Of a stretch of 64,000 nucleotides of DNA, positions 1-7,431 are shown in pieces. The notes under the pieces were generated by a model. The model ran no database searches, had not been told where the DNA came from, and was given only the letters and a program-made list of their open reading frames with translations. Positions within the stretch are counted from its first letter, which is position 1, and each line of letters begins with the position of its first letter. Origin of the DNA: Hansschlegelia plantiphila (GTDB lineage Bacteria; Pseudomonadota; Alphaproteobacteria; Rhizobiales; Methylopilaceae); the NCBI RefSeq assembly GCF_027922265.1, contig NZ_BSFI01000022.1, positions 180,569 through 244,568 of the forward strand, written 5' to 3'. The position numbers and the translations under genes were made by a program.

Positions 1-83
1 GCTTCCCGCTGTTCGCGGCCGGCGTGATCGTGCTCGCCGTCATGTGGGCGGTGTTCGCCGTTCGCATTCTGCTCAACGCCTGA
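1..83 (+). CDS. 3' end of an unidentified membrane protein (partial)
   Basis: An open frame enters from the left edge and ends at the TGA at 81-83. The last 26 codons are almost entirely hydrophobic (FPLFAAGVIVLAVMWAVFAV, then RILLNA), which looks like a C-terminal transmembrane helix with a short polar tail. It ends 10 bases before the methyltransferase start, so the two may be co-transcribed. The family cannot be told from this fragment. Confidence 0.55.
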   Translation, partial: FPLFAAGVIVLAVMWAVFAVRILLNA

Positions 84-93
84 AGGACGACGC

Positions 94-1389
94 GTGACCC
101 CCGCCGCCCACGCGCTCGCCGCGATCGAAGTCCTGTCCGAGATCGAGAGCCGCCACCGGCCGGCGCCGCAGGCGCTGAAGGACTGGGGCGGCTCGCATCG
201 CTTCGCGGGCTCGGGCGACAGGGCGCGGATCGCGAGCCTGGTCTACGACGCGCTCCGCTCGCGCGCCTCGATCGCCTGGCGGATGGGGGCCGAGACGCCG
301 CGCGCGCTCGTGCTCGGCGCGCTCGTCTTTACGCGCAGCGCCGACGCGACGGCGCTTGCGGCTGCGTTCGGATCGAGCCCTCATGCGCCGGAGCCGCCGA
401 GCGACGCCGAGCGGTCGGCCATGACGTCCGGCGATTCGCTCGAGGGCGCGCCGGCCCATGTCCGCGGCGACTATCCGGAATGGCTCGACGTTCCGCTCGC
501 CCGCGCCTTCGGCGACGAGAGGGCGGAGGAGGGGGAGGCGCTCGCGCGTCGCGCGCCGCTCGACCTGCGCGTCAATGCGCTGAAGGGAGACCGCGCCAAG
601 GCGGAGCGCTCGCTGGCGCATCTCAAGCCGATCCCCACGCCGCTATCGCCATGGGGCCTGCGCATCCCGCTCTCCGACGACGGACGCGGGCCGCCGGTGC
701 AGGCGGAGCCGGCCTATCTCAAGGGGCTGGTCGAGGTGCAGGACGAGGGCTCGCAGATCGCGGCGCTCATCGCAGCGGCGGCGCCGGGAGAACAGGTCGT
801 CGACCTCTGCGCCGGCGCCGGCGGCAAGACGCTCGCACTGGCGGCCGGCATGCGCAACACCGGCCAGATCTACGCCCATGACAGCGACGTCAGGCGCCTC
901 GCCCCGCTGAACGAGCGGGCGACGCGGGCGGGCGTCCGGAACTTCCAGTTTCGCTCGCCGCGCGGCGGCGCTGACGTGCTGTCCGATCTCGTCGAGCGGG
1001 CCGACCTTGTCCTCGTCGATGCGCCCTGCACCGGCGCCGGCACATGGCGCCGCAACCCGGACGCCAAGTGGCGGATGCGGCCGTCGGCTCTCGAGCAGCG
1101 CATGGTCGAGCAGGACGCCGTCCTCGAAGCCGGCGCGCCGCTGGTGAAGCCGGGCGGCCGGCTGGTCTACGTCACCTGTTCTGTGCTGTCGGAGGAGAAC
1201 GAGGATCGCATCGCCGCCTTCCTCTCCCGGCATCCGGAATTCCGCTCCGTCCCCGCCGTGGAGGCCGCGGTCTCAGCCGGTCTGCCGGCCGTGGCGGCCC
1301 ATGCGAACGGCGCGGGCGACGCGCTGCTTCTCACGCCGCGGCGCTCCGGCACGGACGGCTTCTTCGTCGCGACGCTCTCGCGCTCTTGA
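94..1389 (+). CDS. rsmB: RsmB/NOP-family SAM-dependent rRNA cytosine-C5 methyltransferase
   Basis: A 431-residue protein starting at GTG 94. The N-terminal ~130 residues are helical and NusB-like (LVYDALRSRASIAWRMG). The C-terminal half is a Rossmann-fold methyltransferase with the SAM loop DLCAGAGGKTLALAA, the family motif DAPCTGAGTWRRNPD (conserved cysteine in the PC motif) and the catalytic-cysteine motif YVTCSVLSEENE. RsmB/NOP enzymes make 5-methylcytosine in rRNA using two cysteines, and both are present here. The length is normal for the alphaproteobacterial family. Which rRNA base is modified cannot be read from the sequence, so the symbol reflects the family. It lies upstream of guaA, a frequent arrangement in rhizobia. 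Confidence 0.85.
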   Translation: MTPAAHALAAIEVLSEIESRHRPAPQALKDWGGSHRFAGSGDRARIASLVYDALRSRASIAWRMGAETPRALVLGALVFTRSADATALAAAFGSSPHAPEPPSDAERSAMTSGDSLEGAPAHVRGDYPEWLDVPLARAFGDERAEEGEALARRAPLDLRVNALKGDRAKAERSLAHLKPIPTPLSPWGLRIPLSDDGRGPPVQAEPAYLKGLVEVQDEGSQIAALIAAAAPGEQVVDLCAGAGGKTLALAAGMRNTGQIYAHDSDVRRLAPLNERATRAGVRNFQFRSPRGGADVLSDLVERADLVLVDAPCTGAGTWRRNPDAKWRMRPSALEQRMVEQDAVLEAGAPLVKPGGRLVYVTCSVLSEENEDRIAAFLSRHPEFRSVPAVEAAVSAGLPAVAAHANGAGDALLLTPRRSGTDGFFVATLSRS

Positions 1390-1450
1390 CCGACGGGCTC
1401 TGCGGTCCATGTCCCACTCTCGGGGCGTATAAACGGTTTCGGCGGAGCAG

Positions 1451-1717
1451 ATGCGGACAGTCAGCGGCCTTCTTCAGCTTATCGGCCTTCTGGTCATCAT
1501 CGTCGCCGGCTACTGGGTCTGGTACGCGAATTGGGGCTCGAACCCGCACGACCGCATCGGCGCGACCATCGGGCCGATGCTGCCGACTCCATTCCGGGAC
1601 TGGGGCTGCAGCAAGCTCAACCAGCGCTTCGCGACCGAGGCGCCGACCATGTGCAGCCCCGTCGCCGACCAGACGACGCCCGCGCCCTCGAATCCCGACG
1701 GCGGCGGCAGGCTCTAG
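1451..1717 (+). CDS. Small single-pass membrane protein of unknown function
   Basis: An 88-residue ORF preceded by a good ribosome-binding site (GGAG about 6 bases before ATG 1451). Residues 7-28 form one hydrophobic helix (LLQLIGLLVIIVAGYWVWYA). The rest is polar, with two cysteines (WGCSKL and PTMCSP) and a proline-rich tail, so it is probably an inner-membrane-anchored protein with a periplasmic tail that could form a disulfide. It sits between the methyltransferase and guaA. Codon usage matches its neighbours. I do not recognise a named family. Confidence 0.65.
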   Translation: MRTVSGLLQLIGLLVIIVAGYWVWYANWGSNPHDRIGATIGPMLPTPFRDWGCSKLNQRFATEAPTMCSPVADQTTPAPSNPDGGGRL

Positions 1718-1795
1718 CCAGCTCGTCGAAATTTTCAGAGTAGCCGCGACCTTCTCGGCGTTGCGGGGACTTGCGTGTTCGGAGTACGGACACGC

Positions 1796-3358
1796 ATGAC
1801 CGCCGAACCCTCCCACGACCGCATCCTCATCATCGATTTCGGGTCGCAGGTGACCCAGCTGATCGCGCGACGCGTCCGCGAGGCGGGCGTCTATTGCGAG
1901 ATCGTGCCGTTCAACGCGGCGCCCGACGTTTTCCCCGGCTATGGGGCGAAGGGCGTCATTCTCTCCGGCGGCCCCGCCTCCGTCGCCGAGATGGGGACGC
2001 CGCGCGCGCCGCAGGCCGTGTTCGACTCGGGCGTGCCCGTCCTCGGCATCTGCTACGGCCAGATGACGATGGCCGAGCAGCTCGGCGGCGTCGTCGAAGC
2101 GGGCCACCACCGCGAGTTCGGCCGCGCGGATCTCAGCGTCGTGGCGCCCTCGCTGCTGTTCACCGGCGTCTGGGAGGACGGCAGCCGCAATCAGGTGTGG
2201 ATGAGCCACGGAGACCGCATTACGCAGATGCCCCCGGGCTTCCGCATCGTCGGCGTTTCCGAAAACGCGCCCTTCGCCGCGATCGCCGACGAGACCCGGC
2301 ACTATTACGGCCTGATGTTCCACCCCGAGGTCGTGCACACGCCGCAGGGCGGCAAGGTGCTGTCGAACTTCGTGCGCAACATCTGCGGCTGCGCGGGCGA
2401 CTGGTCGATGGCGGCCTATCGCGAGGAGGCGATCGCAAGGATCCGCGCGCAGGTCGGCGACGGCAAGGTGATCTGCGGGCTCTCGGGCGGCGTCGACTCC
2501 TCGGTCGCCGCCGTTCTGATCCACGAGGCGATCGGCGAGCAGCTCACCTGCGTGTTCGTCGACCATGGGCTGATGCGCAAGGACGAGGCCCACGAGGTCG
2601 TCAACCTGTTCCGCGGCCACTACAACATCCCGCTCGTCCACGTCGACGCGGCGGACATGTTCCTTTCCGCGCTGCAGGACGTCGAAGACCCGGAAGCCAA
2701 GCGCAAGGCGATCGGACGGTTGTTCATCGACGTGTTCGAGGAAGAGGCGCGCAAGATCGGCGGAGCCGGATTCCTCGCGCAGGGCACGCTCTATCCCGAC
2801 GTCATCGAGAGCGTCTCGTTCTCCGGCGGCCCCTCGGTCACGATCAAGTCGCACCACAATGTCGGCGGCCTGCCCGAACGCATGAACATGAAGCTCGTGG
2901 AGCCGCTGCGCGAGCTGTTCAAGGACGAGGTCCGCGCGCTCGGTAAGGAGCTCGGACTGCCGGACGCCTTCGTCGGCCGCCACCCCTTCCCGGGACCGGG
3001 CCTCGCCATCCGCTGCCCCGGCGCGGTGACGAAGGAGAAGCTCGACATCCTCCGCCAGGCCGATGCGATCTATCTCGATGAGATCCGCAAGGCCGGCCTC
3101 TACGATGTGATCTGGCAGGCCTTCGCCGTCCTGCTGCCGGTCAGGACCGTCGGCGTCATGGGCGACGGCCGCACCTACGACTTCGTGCTCGCGCTCCGCG
3201 CGGTCACCTCGGTCGACGGCATGACGGCCGATTTCTACCCGTTCGACATGAACTTCCTCGGCCGCGCCGCGACCCGCATCATCAACGAGGTGCGGGGCGT
3301 CAACCGCGTCGTCTACGACGTGACCTCCAAGCCGCCCGGCACGATCGAGTGGGAATGA
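1796..3358 (+). CDS. guaA: GMP synthase (glutamine-hydrolysing)
   Basis: Makes GMP from XMP, ATP and glutamine in the cytosol. The protein is 520 residues. The N-terminal class-I glutamine amidotransferase has its catalytic Cys86 in GICYGQ and His176/Glu178 in FHPEV. The ATP-pyrophosphatase domain has the P-loop SGGVDSS (about 230-236). The C-terminal dimerisation domain ends in the conserved [12 protein letters not shown] 21 bases upstream is in frame, but ATG 1796 gives the usual start just before the [11 protein letters not shown] strand. The last 12 bases of the gene, including the stop, are repeated exactly at 5983-5994, as expected if an island integrated into the guaA 3' end while restoring it. 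Confidence 0.97.
   Translation: MTAEPSHDRILIIDFGSQVTQLIARRVREAGVYCEIVPFNAAPDVFPGYGAKGVILSGGPASVAEMGTPRAPQAVFDSGVPVLGICYGQMTMAEQLGGVVEAGHHREFGRADLSVVAPSLLFTGVWEDGSRNQVWMSHGDRITQMPPGFRIVGVSENAPFAAIADETRHYYGLMFHPEVVHTPQGGKVLSNFVRNICGCAGDWSMAAYREEAIARIRAQVGDGKVICGLSGGVDSSVAAVLIHEAIGEQLTCVFVDHGLMRKDEAHEVVNLFRGHYNIPLVHVDAADMFLSALQDVEDPEAKRKAIGRLFIDVFEEEARKIGGAGFLAQGTLYPDVIESVSFSGGPSVTIKSHHNVGGLPERMNMKLVEPLRELFKDEVRALGKELGLPDAFVGRHPFPGPGLAIRCPGAVTKEKLDILRQADAIYLDEIRKAGLYDVIWQAFAVLLPVRTVGVMGDGRTYDFVLALRAVTSVDGMTADFYPFDMNFLGRAATRIINEVRGVNRVVYDVTSKPPGTIEWE
3347..3358 (+). repeat. Left attachment-site-like repeat (guaA terminus)
   Basis: GAGTGGGAATGA encodes the last three residues and stop of guaA. 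The identical 12-mer lies at 5983-5994 in the same orientation. Flanking bases differ after the stop (ATTGAG here, CGGGTC at the second copy). Confidence 0.65.
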
Positions 3359-3859
3359 ATTGAGATTTCAAGTTATTGATTTCGCTTGGTAAATTTCAAG
3401 AAAACAATAACTTATCCCGCATCATCAATGGTACTTTTCATGGCATCGGAGCGACATTCGCTTGAAGCGTTTGCCGATGCCATGAATGGGAATACGGCTC
3501 GGTCATGGTATCAGATGCTCGATTGGAGCCGTGCGCAGCTTAGTAACCCACTGAAAGTGTAGAACATTCCTTTTCTGCTTCAGCCGCCGTTCAGGGCCTG
3601 CGCGAGCATGGTATTTCGGGTGTTTTGGCGCATTTTGAGAGGGCGATCTGTATTCCTCAGTCCCCCCTTGCTTCGCGATAGTCGGTCAGGCGCGAGATAG
3701 ATTCTGACCACGACGGGATCACCGAGGAGGGGTGGGAAGCGGAACGGCAGCCTCCGGGGGGACTGGTGCATAAAACTGTCGCTGACTAGCTGTCCTTGGT
3801 AGTCATGAAAGCAATCATTCAGCTACTAATAAGGTTATCGATTCTCGAAGGAATTTGCG
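3359..3859. other. 501-bp AT-richer stretch at the left end of the island
   Basis: There is no convincing gene. It contains a perfect inverted repeat CATGGCATCGG (3439-3449) / CCGATGCCATG (3474-3484), with a smaller CGCTT-G-AAGCG hairpin in its loop. It also holds the first copy of TGGTACTTTTCATGG (3429-3443). A 44-codon ORF at 3428-3562 (MVLFMASERHSLEAFADAMN...) overlaps the palindrome, but it has no clear ribosome-binding site and no recognised family. The 63-codon reverse-strand ORF at 3580-3771 looks like chance. The region ends in the leader of the ATPase gene. Confidence 0.5.
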
Positions 3860-5491
3860 TTGCCACTTCCTATTAATCTTCAGCTAACCGGCGCGAGCGT
3901 ACCCGTCCAATTGCGTGCTGGTATGTCGACGATCATCGTTGGCGCGAACGGCAGCGGGAAAACACGTCTCGCGATGGAATGTGAACGGCAGGCTGGTGCA
4001 ACCGCTCACCGGATTTCAGCGCAACGGATGCTCGCACTTGACCCCTCTATCGAGAAAATCAGCGAGCAAACAGCTCGCAATCAATTGCGATACGGATACA
4101 ACGATCCACAGCAATATGGTGGAGTCCAACAGGCGCGTGACGTAAATCGATGGGGTCAAGCGCAGCCTCGTTTCATCCTCAATGACGCTGGATCACTGCT
4201 TCAAGTGCTTTTCGCGGAACAAGCAAACGTCGGAGTAGCAGTGAACGATGCGGCCGAAGCGGGAATGCCCGTAGTAGGCCGCGAAACCGTATTACGCAAA
4301 TTGAAGGCAATTTTTCACCGAGTGCTACCGACCCGTAGCCTAGCAACTACCGCAGACGATATCACTGTAATAGCCCGTGATGCTGAAGGCTCTATGAGTG
4401 ATCCGTACAACATCACGCAGATGAGCGACGGCGAGAAGGCCGTCTTCTACATTATTGGACAGGTGTTAGTCGCCGACTTTGGCTCTGCCTTCATTATGGA
4501 CGAGCCTGAGATTCACGTTCATCGCTCAATTTTAAGTCGATTGTGGGACGAGTTGGAGGCGGCACGACCAGACTGTGCGTTTCTCCTTATCACGCACGAC
4601 CTAGAATTTGCTGCTGCAAGAGCAGGCCGAAAGTACGTTGTGCGGAGCTATGCGCCTACGACTGGTTGGATGATCGAGGACGTGCCGGAGGCGGAAGGAT
4701 TCAGCGAGGAACTGGTCACGCTAATTCTCGGCAGCCGGAAGCCAGTGCTATTCGTTGAGGGCGAACAGGGTAGTCTCGACATCGCCTTCTACCGTGCCTG
4801 CTATCCAGATTGGACAGTGATCCCGCGAGGCGGATGCGAGAGTGTCATTCACTCGGTCGCTACGATGCGGCGCAACGCGGCCTTCACCCGCATCACCTGT
4901 GCCGGTCTGGTCGACGCGGATGGACGCGACACGGACGACCGGGCGTATCTCGCCGGCATCGGCGTATCGGTGCTACCTGTCGCTGAGATCGAGAATCTGC
5001 TGTTGTTACCCACGGTGTCGCAAATCATTCTGGCGAAGAACGATTTCAGCGGCGCTGAGTTGGAGAGCAAGCTAGCCGAGGTGAAGGCGGCAGTATTCGC
5101 TGACGCGATGGTGCCGGAGAACGTTAATGAGGTAGTGCTCGGTTACTGCCGCCGGCGCATCGATCAGATGCTGAAGCGGATCGACTTCTCGGCCGACAAG
5201 TCAGTCGTCGACCTCTCTACCAGCTACGTCACCCAAACGGGTGCGCTCGACGTCGCCGCGATTGCCGCAGGGATCGAAAAGATAATAACCGACGCAATAG
5301 CGGGCGACGACCTACCTGCACTGCTCGCTATTTACGACCGCAAGAAGCCGCTGCTGGCGCTCGCCGCACGGATGCGTGCTGGCAGCGTCAACGAATTCAC
5401 TGCCTGGGTCACGCGTGCCATTCAGAGCAAGGAAGATGACAGGCTGCGAATGGCAATCGAGGCTGTGCTACCGACGCCTTCTGCGGCATAG
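3860..5491 (+). CDS. ABC-type ATPase fused to DUF4435 (TOPRIM-like) domain; PARIS-like defence protein
   Basis: A 543-residue protein from TTG 3860, chosen because GAAGGA lies about 8 bases upstream and the reading starts just before the ATPase core. The N-terminal half is an SMC/ABC-like ATPase: Walker A GANGSGKT (28-35), signature MSDGEK (188-193), Walker B FIMDEPEIHVH (211-221) and H-loop LLITHD (242-247). It continues directly into a DUF4435/TOPRIM-type domain with KPVLFVEGEQG (Glu300), a glycine turn near GGCESV (324-329) and VDADGR (Asp352, Asp354). ATPase plus DUF4435 is the make-up of the PARIS anti-phage system (AriA and AriB), which also occurs as one fused protein. An OLD-family nuclease is the alternative. 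It lies alone in a guaA island and its codon usage differs from the chromosome. Confidence 0.75.
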   Translation: MPLPINLQLTGASVPVQLRAGMSTIIVGANGSGKTRLAMECERQAGATAHRISAQRMLALDPSIEKISEQTARNQLRYGYNDPQQYGGVQQARDVNRWGQAQPRFILNDAGSLLQVLFAEQANVGVAVNDAAEAGMPVVGRETVLRKLKAIFHRVLPTRSLATTADDITVIARDAEGSMSDPYNITQMSDGEKAVFYIIGQVLVADFGSAFIMDEPEIHVHRSILSRLWDELEAARPDCAFLLITHDLEFAAARAGRKYVVRSYAPTTGWMIEDVPEAEGFSEELVTLILGSRKPVLFVEGEQGSLDIAFYRACYPDWTVIPRGGCESVIHSVATMRRNAAFTRITCAGLVDADGRDTDDRAYLAGIGVSVLPVAEIENLLLLPTVSQIILAKNDFSGAELESKLAEVKAAVFADAMVPENVNEVVLGYCRRRIDQMLKRIDFSADKSVVDLSTSYVTQTGALDVAAIAAGIEKIITDAIAGDDLPALLAIYDRKKPLLALAARMRAGSVNEFTAWVTRAIQSKEDDRLRMAIEAVLPTPSAA

Positions 5492-5507
5492 GTTGTGGGA
5501 TCATCGT

Positions 5508-5549
5508 CCGATTGAATGTCCGCTTCCGTGCAAGAGGACATTCAATCGG
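5508..5549. terminator. 14-bp-stem hairpin downstream of the defence gene
   Basis: CCGATTGAATGTCC (5508-5521) and GGACATTCAATCGG (5536-5549) are perfect inverted repeats around a 14-base loop. The hairpin lies 17 bases after the stop of the forward gene and before the end of the convergent 55-codon gene. It could act as a bidirectional terminator. No T-run follows on either side, so it may instead be a dispersed palindromic element. Confidence 0.45.
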
Positions 5550-5598
5550 AACGGCAAGGCCGGGGTCGAAAGCTGTCAGGACGGCTATGGCGTCACCT

Positions 5599-5766
5599 TT
5601 ACGGCAGGTCGACGTGATCAATGGTCGGCCAGCGTTCTTCGGCAGCTTGCGTGATTGCGTCACGATCGTCCATCGGCCCAATCACGCCGAGGGTTTCACT
5701 AGCCTCGCGGGCGATAGCGTAGAGCCCGGCGTCTTCGGTGACGATTTCAAGCGTCGGGCTGCTCAT
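5599..5766 (-). CDS. 55-residue protein of unknown function
   Basis: This reverse-strand ORF starts at ATG (5764-5766) with GAGG about 8 bases upstream and stops at 5599. The product is small and acidic, and shows no signal peptide or membrane segment. It begins MSSPTLEIVTEDAGLYAIAR and ends in EERWPTIDHVDLP. Its third-position use and coding quality are better than those of the overlapping forward ORF. It is convergent with the ATPase gene and inside the island, so it may be a cargo remnant or a small antitoxin-like or regulatory protein. I do not recognise the family. Confidence 0.5.
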   Translation of the reverse strand: MSSPTLEIVTEDAGLYAIAREASETLGVIGPMDDRDAITQAAEERWPTIDHVDLP

Positions 5767-5982
5767 GCTCAATCCTCGTTCAAATGGGTACGAGGCTCCT
5801 TATAAGCTTACTGCTCTGTACATTGCATTAAATTGCACAAGACAGAACCGGTGGATCAATGAACGGAAGCAATTTTCGTAGCGGTTATTTGCGGGTTCCT
5901 GTCGTGGTACTTTTCATGGTATCAAACGACGAGTCGTTTTCAAGATATTGAAATATAAAGCAATTTATGGAATTTTATAATT

Positions 5983-5994
5983 GAGTGGGAATGA
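5983..5994 (+). repeat. Right attachment-site-like repeat
   Basis: An exact copy of the 12-base guaA terminus GAGTGGGAATGA in the same orientation as at 3347-3358. The DNA to its right is taken to be the original chromosomal neighbour of guaA, or the start of a further insertion. Confidence 0.6.
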
Positions 5995-6006
5995 CGGGTC
6001 GTAGTT

Positions 6007-6061
6007 TCGGATAGTGTGGGATGGTCTAGCGTAGAATTGTCGGATAGTTTGTTCCGATAGT
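6007..6061 (+). repeat. Three direct repeats of TCSGATAGT
   Basis: TCGGATAGT occurs at 6007-6015 and 6040-6048, and TCCGATAGT at 6053-6061. They start 13 bases to the right of the attachment-like repeat. Short spaced direct repeats beside an att core are typical of recombinase arm-binding sites, but no binding protein is present to support this. Confidence 0.35.
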
Positions 6062-6412
6062 TCTGGAATGTATTGAGCGGATCGCCATACGTCGTTTTGC
6101 TTGGGTGGGTTCGAACGAATATAACTCGGTTGTGCCTAGGAGCCGGAGCGCGTCGTCCGTGATCGAAGCCACCGATCACCGGTTGAACCAGGATCATTTC
6201 GAAGTCGTTTTTCGCGCGCCTCGCCGTTTCCTAAAATAGGCGAGGTGTTTCATGCCGCCCTTCAAAAATCGGTTTGCGCCCGCTCTAGCTCATGTCCCGT
6301 GGCGGCGTTTTAAATCACGATAAAGCGTGGAAGGCCCGTCAAGGACAAGTATTCCGGCAAAGCATGCGGTAACGAGCCTTTCGCTGTTCTCCCTGCGCAC
6401 GCGCGACCACCA

Positions 6413-7246
6413 TCAGGCATCGAGCCTCTCGGGCATGAGTTCATCGGCTATCTCGGTGCGGCAGCCGTTCCCCCGCTCGTCGTTTCCGGCCGCCGCAGCC
6501 GGCGGTCCGAGATACCCGATGACGGCGACCGTCACCGCAGGTCCCTCCGCGGCGATCGCCAGCCGGTGGCGGTCGGTCGGCCGCATGGTCAGGAAGGTCC
6601 AGGAGGCGGCGTCCTGCGGCGCGCGAGCGAGCCGCCATCCCCCGTCACAGGGTTCGAAGACGATCTCGGGGAAGGGCAGCGACAGGCCGAAGCCCCGCGC
6701 CTTGGCGTAGGCCTCCTTCAGCGTCCACAGCGTATAGAAGCGCTCCAGCCGCTCGTCCGGCGCGAGCTTTTCGAACGCGCTCCGCTCCTCGGGCGCGAGC
6801 GCGAGCGGCGCAAGCTCCGCGATGTCGAGCGGGCGGATCTCCTCGACGTCGACCCCGACTTCGAAGCCCTCGCATACCGCGAGCGCCACGAGGCTGCGCG
6901 TGTGCGAAAGGTTGAAGCGCAGGTCCTGCGGGATAGTCGGCGAAGCGATGCGGGGCTTGCCATGGGCGTCGGCGCCGAAGCGCCAGCGCTCCGGCGTGAT
7001 ATCGGCGCAATCGGACAGCGCGCTGCGTAGAAGCCCCCGCCCGACGAGGAACTGCGCCGCCGCCTCGCGCGAGCGGAAGCCGCGCCAGCGGCCGCGCTCG
7101 TCTTCCGACAGCAACCGCTCGAAGCGCTCGAGCTCGGACGCGTCGAGCGCCTCCGGCTTCGCGAGACGCAGCGCCACGGCCCCGGGTTCGGCGCGCCGGC
7201 AACCGCTCTCCAAATCAGAATTATTCCAGTTCGAATTCGTGGTCAT
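6413..7246 (-). CDS. Sfp-type 4'-phosphopantetheinyl transferase
   Basis: This 277-residue enzyme transfers phosphopantetheine from CoA to the serine of carrier domains, here presumably the NRPS thiolation domains. The diagnostic motifs are all present: FNLSHTRSL (111-119), the Mg-binding GVDVEEIRP (131-139; Asp133, Glu135) and WTLKEAYAK (174-182; Lys177, Glu178, Lys182). The length is that of the Sfp group and longer than AcpS. The C-terminal ~35 residues are low in complexity and probably dispensable. It is transcribed away from the TonB receptor gene, sharing a 185-bp intergenic region, at the left end of the siderophore locus. Specificity for these NRPSs is inferred from position. Confidence 0.92.
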   Translation of the reverse strand: MTTNSNWNNSDLESGCRRAEPGAVALRLAKPEALDASELERFERLLSEDERGRWRGFRSREAAAQFLVGRGLLRSALSDCADITPERWRFGADAHGKPRIASPTIPQDLRFNLSHTRSLVALAVCEGFEVGVDVEEIRPLDIAELAPLALAPEERSAFEKLAPDERLERFYTLWTLKEAYAKARGFGLSLPFPEIVFEPCDGGWRLARAPQDAASWTFLTMRPTDRHRLAIAAEGPAVTVAVIGYLGPPAAAAGNDERGNGCRTEIADELMPERLDA

Positions 7247-7431
7247 CCGAAAACTATAAATACTCTAAGGAGTAGCTTATGCTGGAAATAGACGACCTAT
7301 AGATTGTTGTATGGCTGCAACATAGCGCGAAGCTTCATGGTATCAAGAAATTATGAGTTTGATTCGATGCGATCCATGGCTTTTGTCTCGCGGGGTCGTC
7401 TATAGCGGACGTTACATTCGGGGGACTGTCG
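7247..7431. promoter_or_regulatory. Divergent promoter region, PPTase / TonB receptor
   Basis: This 185-bp AT-rich intergenic region separates two divergent iron-related genes and must hold both promoters. A short palindrome TACTC-TAAG-GAGTA lies near 7261-7274. I could not find a convincing Fur box, or the AGAA-N3-TTCT core seen upstream of the mbtH gene. The exact promoters are not assigned. Confidence 0.4.

Larger units (their letters stand above)
3347..5994. mobile_element. Small island remnant integrated at the guaA 3' end
   Basis: The 12-bp guaA terminus GAGTGGGAATGA (3347-3358) recurs exactly at 5983-5994. The DNA between them has clearly lower GC and a different codon usage from the flanking chromosome. 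It carries an ATPase/TOPRIM defence-like gene, a 55-codon reverse-strand gene, an 11-bp palindrome, a 14-bp-stem hairpin and two copies of a TGGTACTTTTCATGG element near its ends. The guaA 3' end is a known integration site for tyrosine-recombinase islands. No integrase is present, so this is read as a deleted, immobile remnant. The boundaries are inferred from the repeat. Confidence 0.65.
5767..6412. other. Right end of the island and 400-bp gene-free stretch
   Basis: There is no supportable gene. It holds the promoter side of the 55-codon gene, the second TGGTACTTTTCATGG copy (5905-5919), the right guaA-type repeat (5983-5994), three TCSGATAGT repeats (6007-6061) and a weak hairpin CCTCGCC (6219-6225) / GGCGAGG (6239-6245) that may close the phosphopantetheinyl transferase transcript. 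An 85-codon reverse-strand ORF at 5940-6197 crosses the attachment repeat and resembles no protein I know. Confidence 0.45.

Noticed and set aside
3428..3562. 44-codon forward ORF (MVLFMASERHSLEAFADAMN...) downstream of guaA
   Set aside because: No ribosome-binding site, overlaps a perfect palindrome, and no family is recognised. Kept only as a note in the intergenic entry.
3580..3771. 63-codon reverse-strand ORF in the island
   Set aside because: Composition is arginine/proline-rich and no start signal is seen. It is probably a chance frame.
5512..5805. 97-codon forward ORF overlapping the hairpin and the 55-codon gene
   Set aside because: It begins inside the inverted repeat and is antisense to a better-supported gene with a ribosome-binding site.
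6050..6150. Possible tRNA because of a GGTTCGAA T-loop-like string near 6108
   Set aside because: No matching acceptor, D or anticodon stems could be built around it, so it is not an island-type tRNA target.
5940..6197. 85-codon reverse-strand ORF across the right attachment repeat
   Set aside because: It crosses the att-like core and the TCSGATAGT repeats, and its product has no recognisable features.
7247..7431. Fur or ICE box upstream of the TonB receptor
   Set aside because: I looked for a Fur-like 19-mer and for AGAA-N3-TTCT and found no convincing match on either strand.
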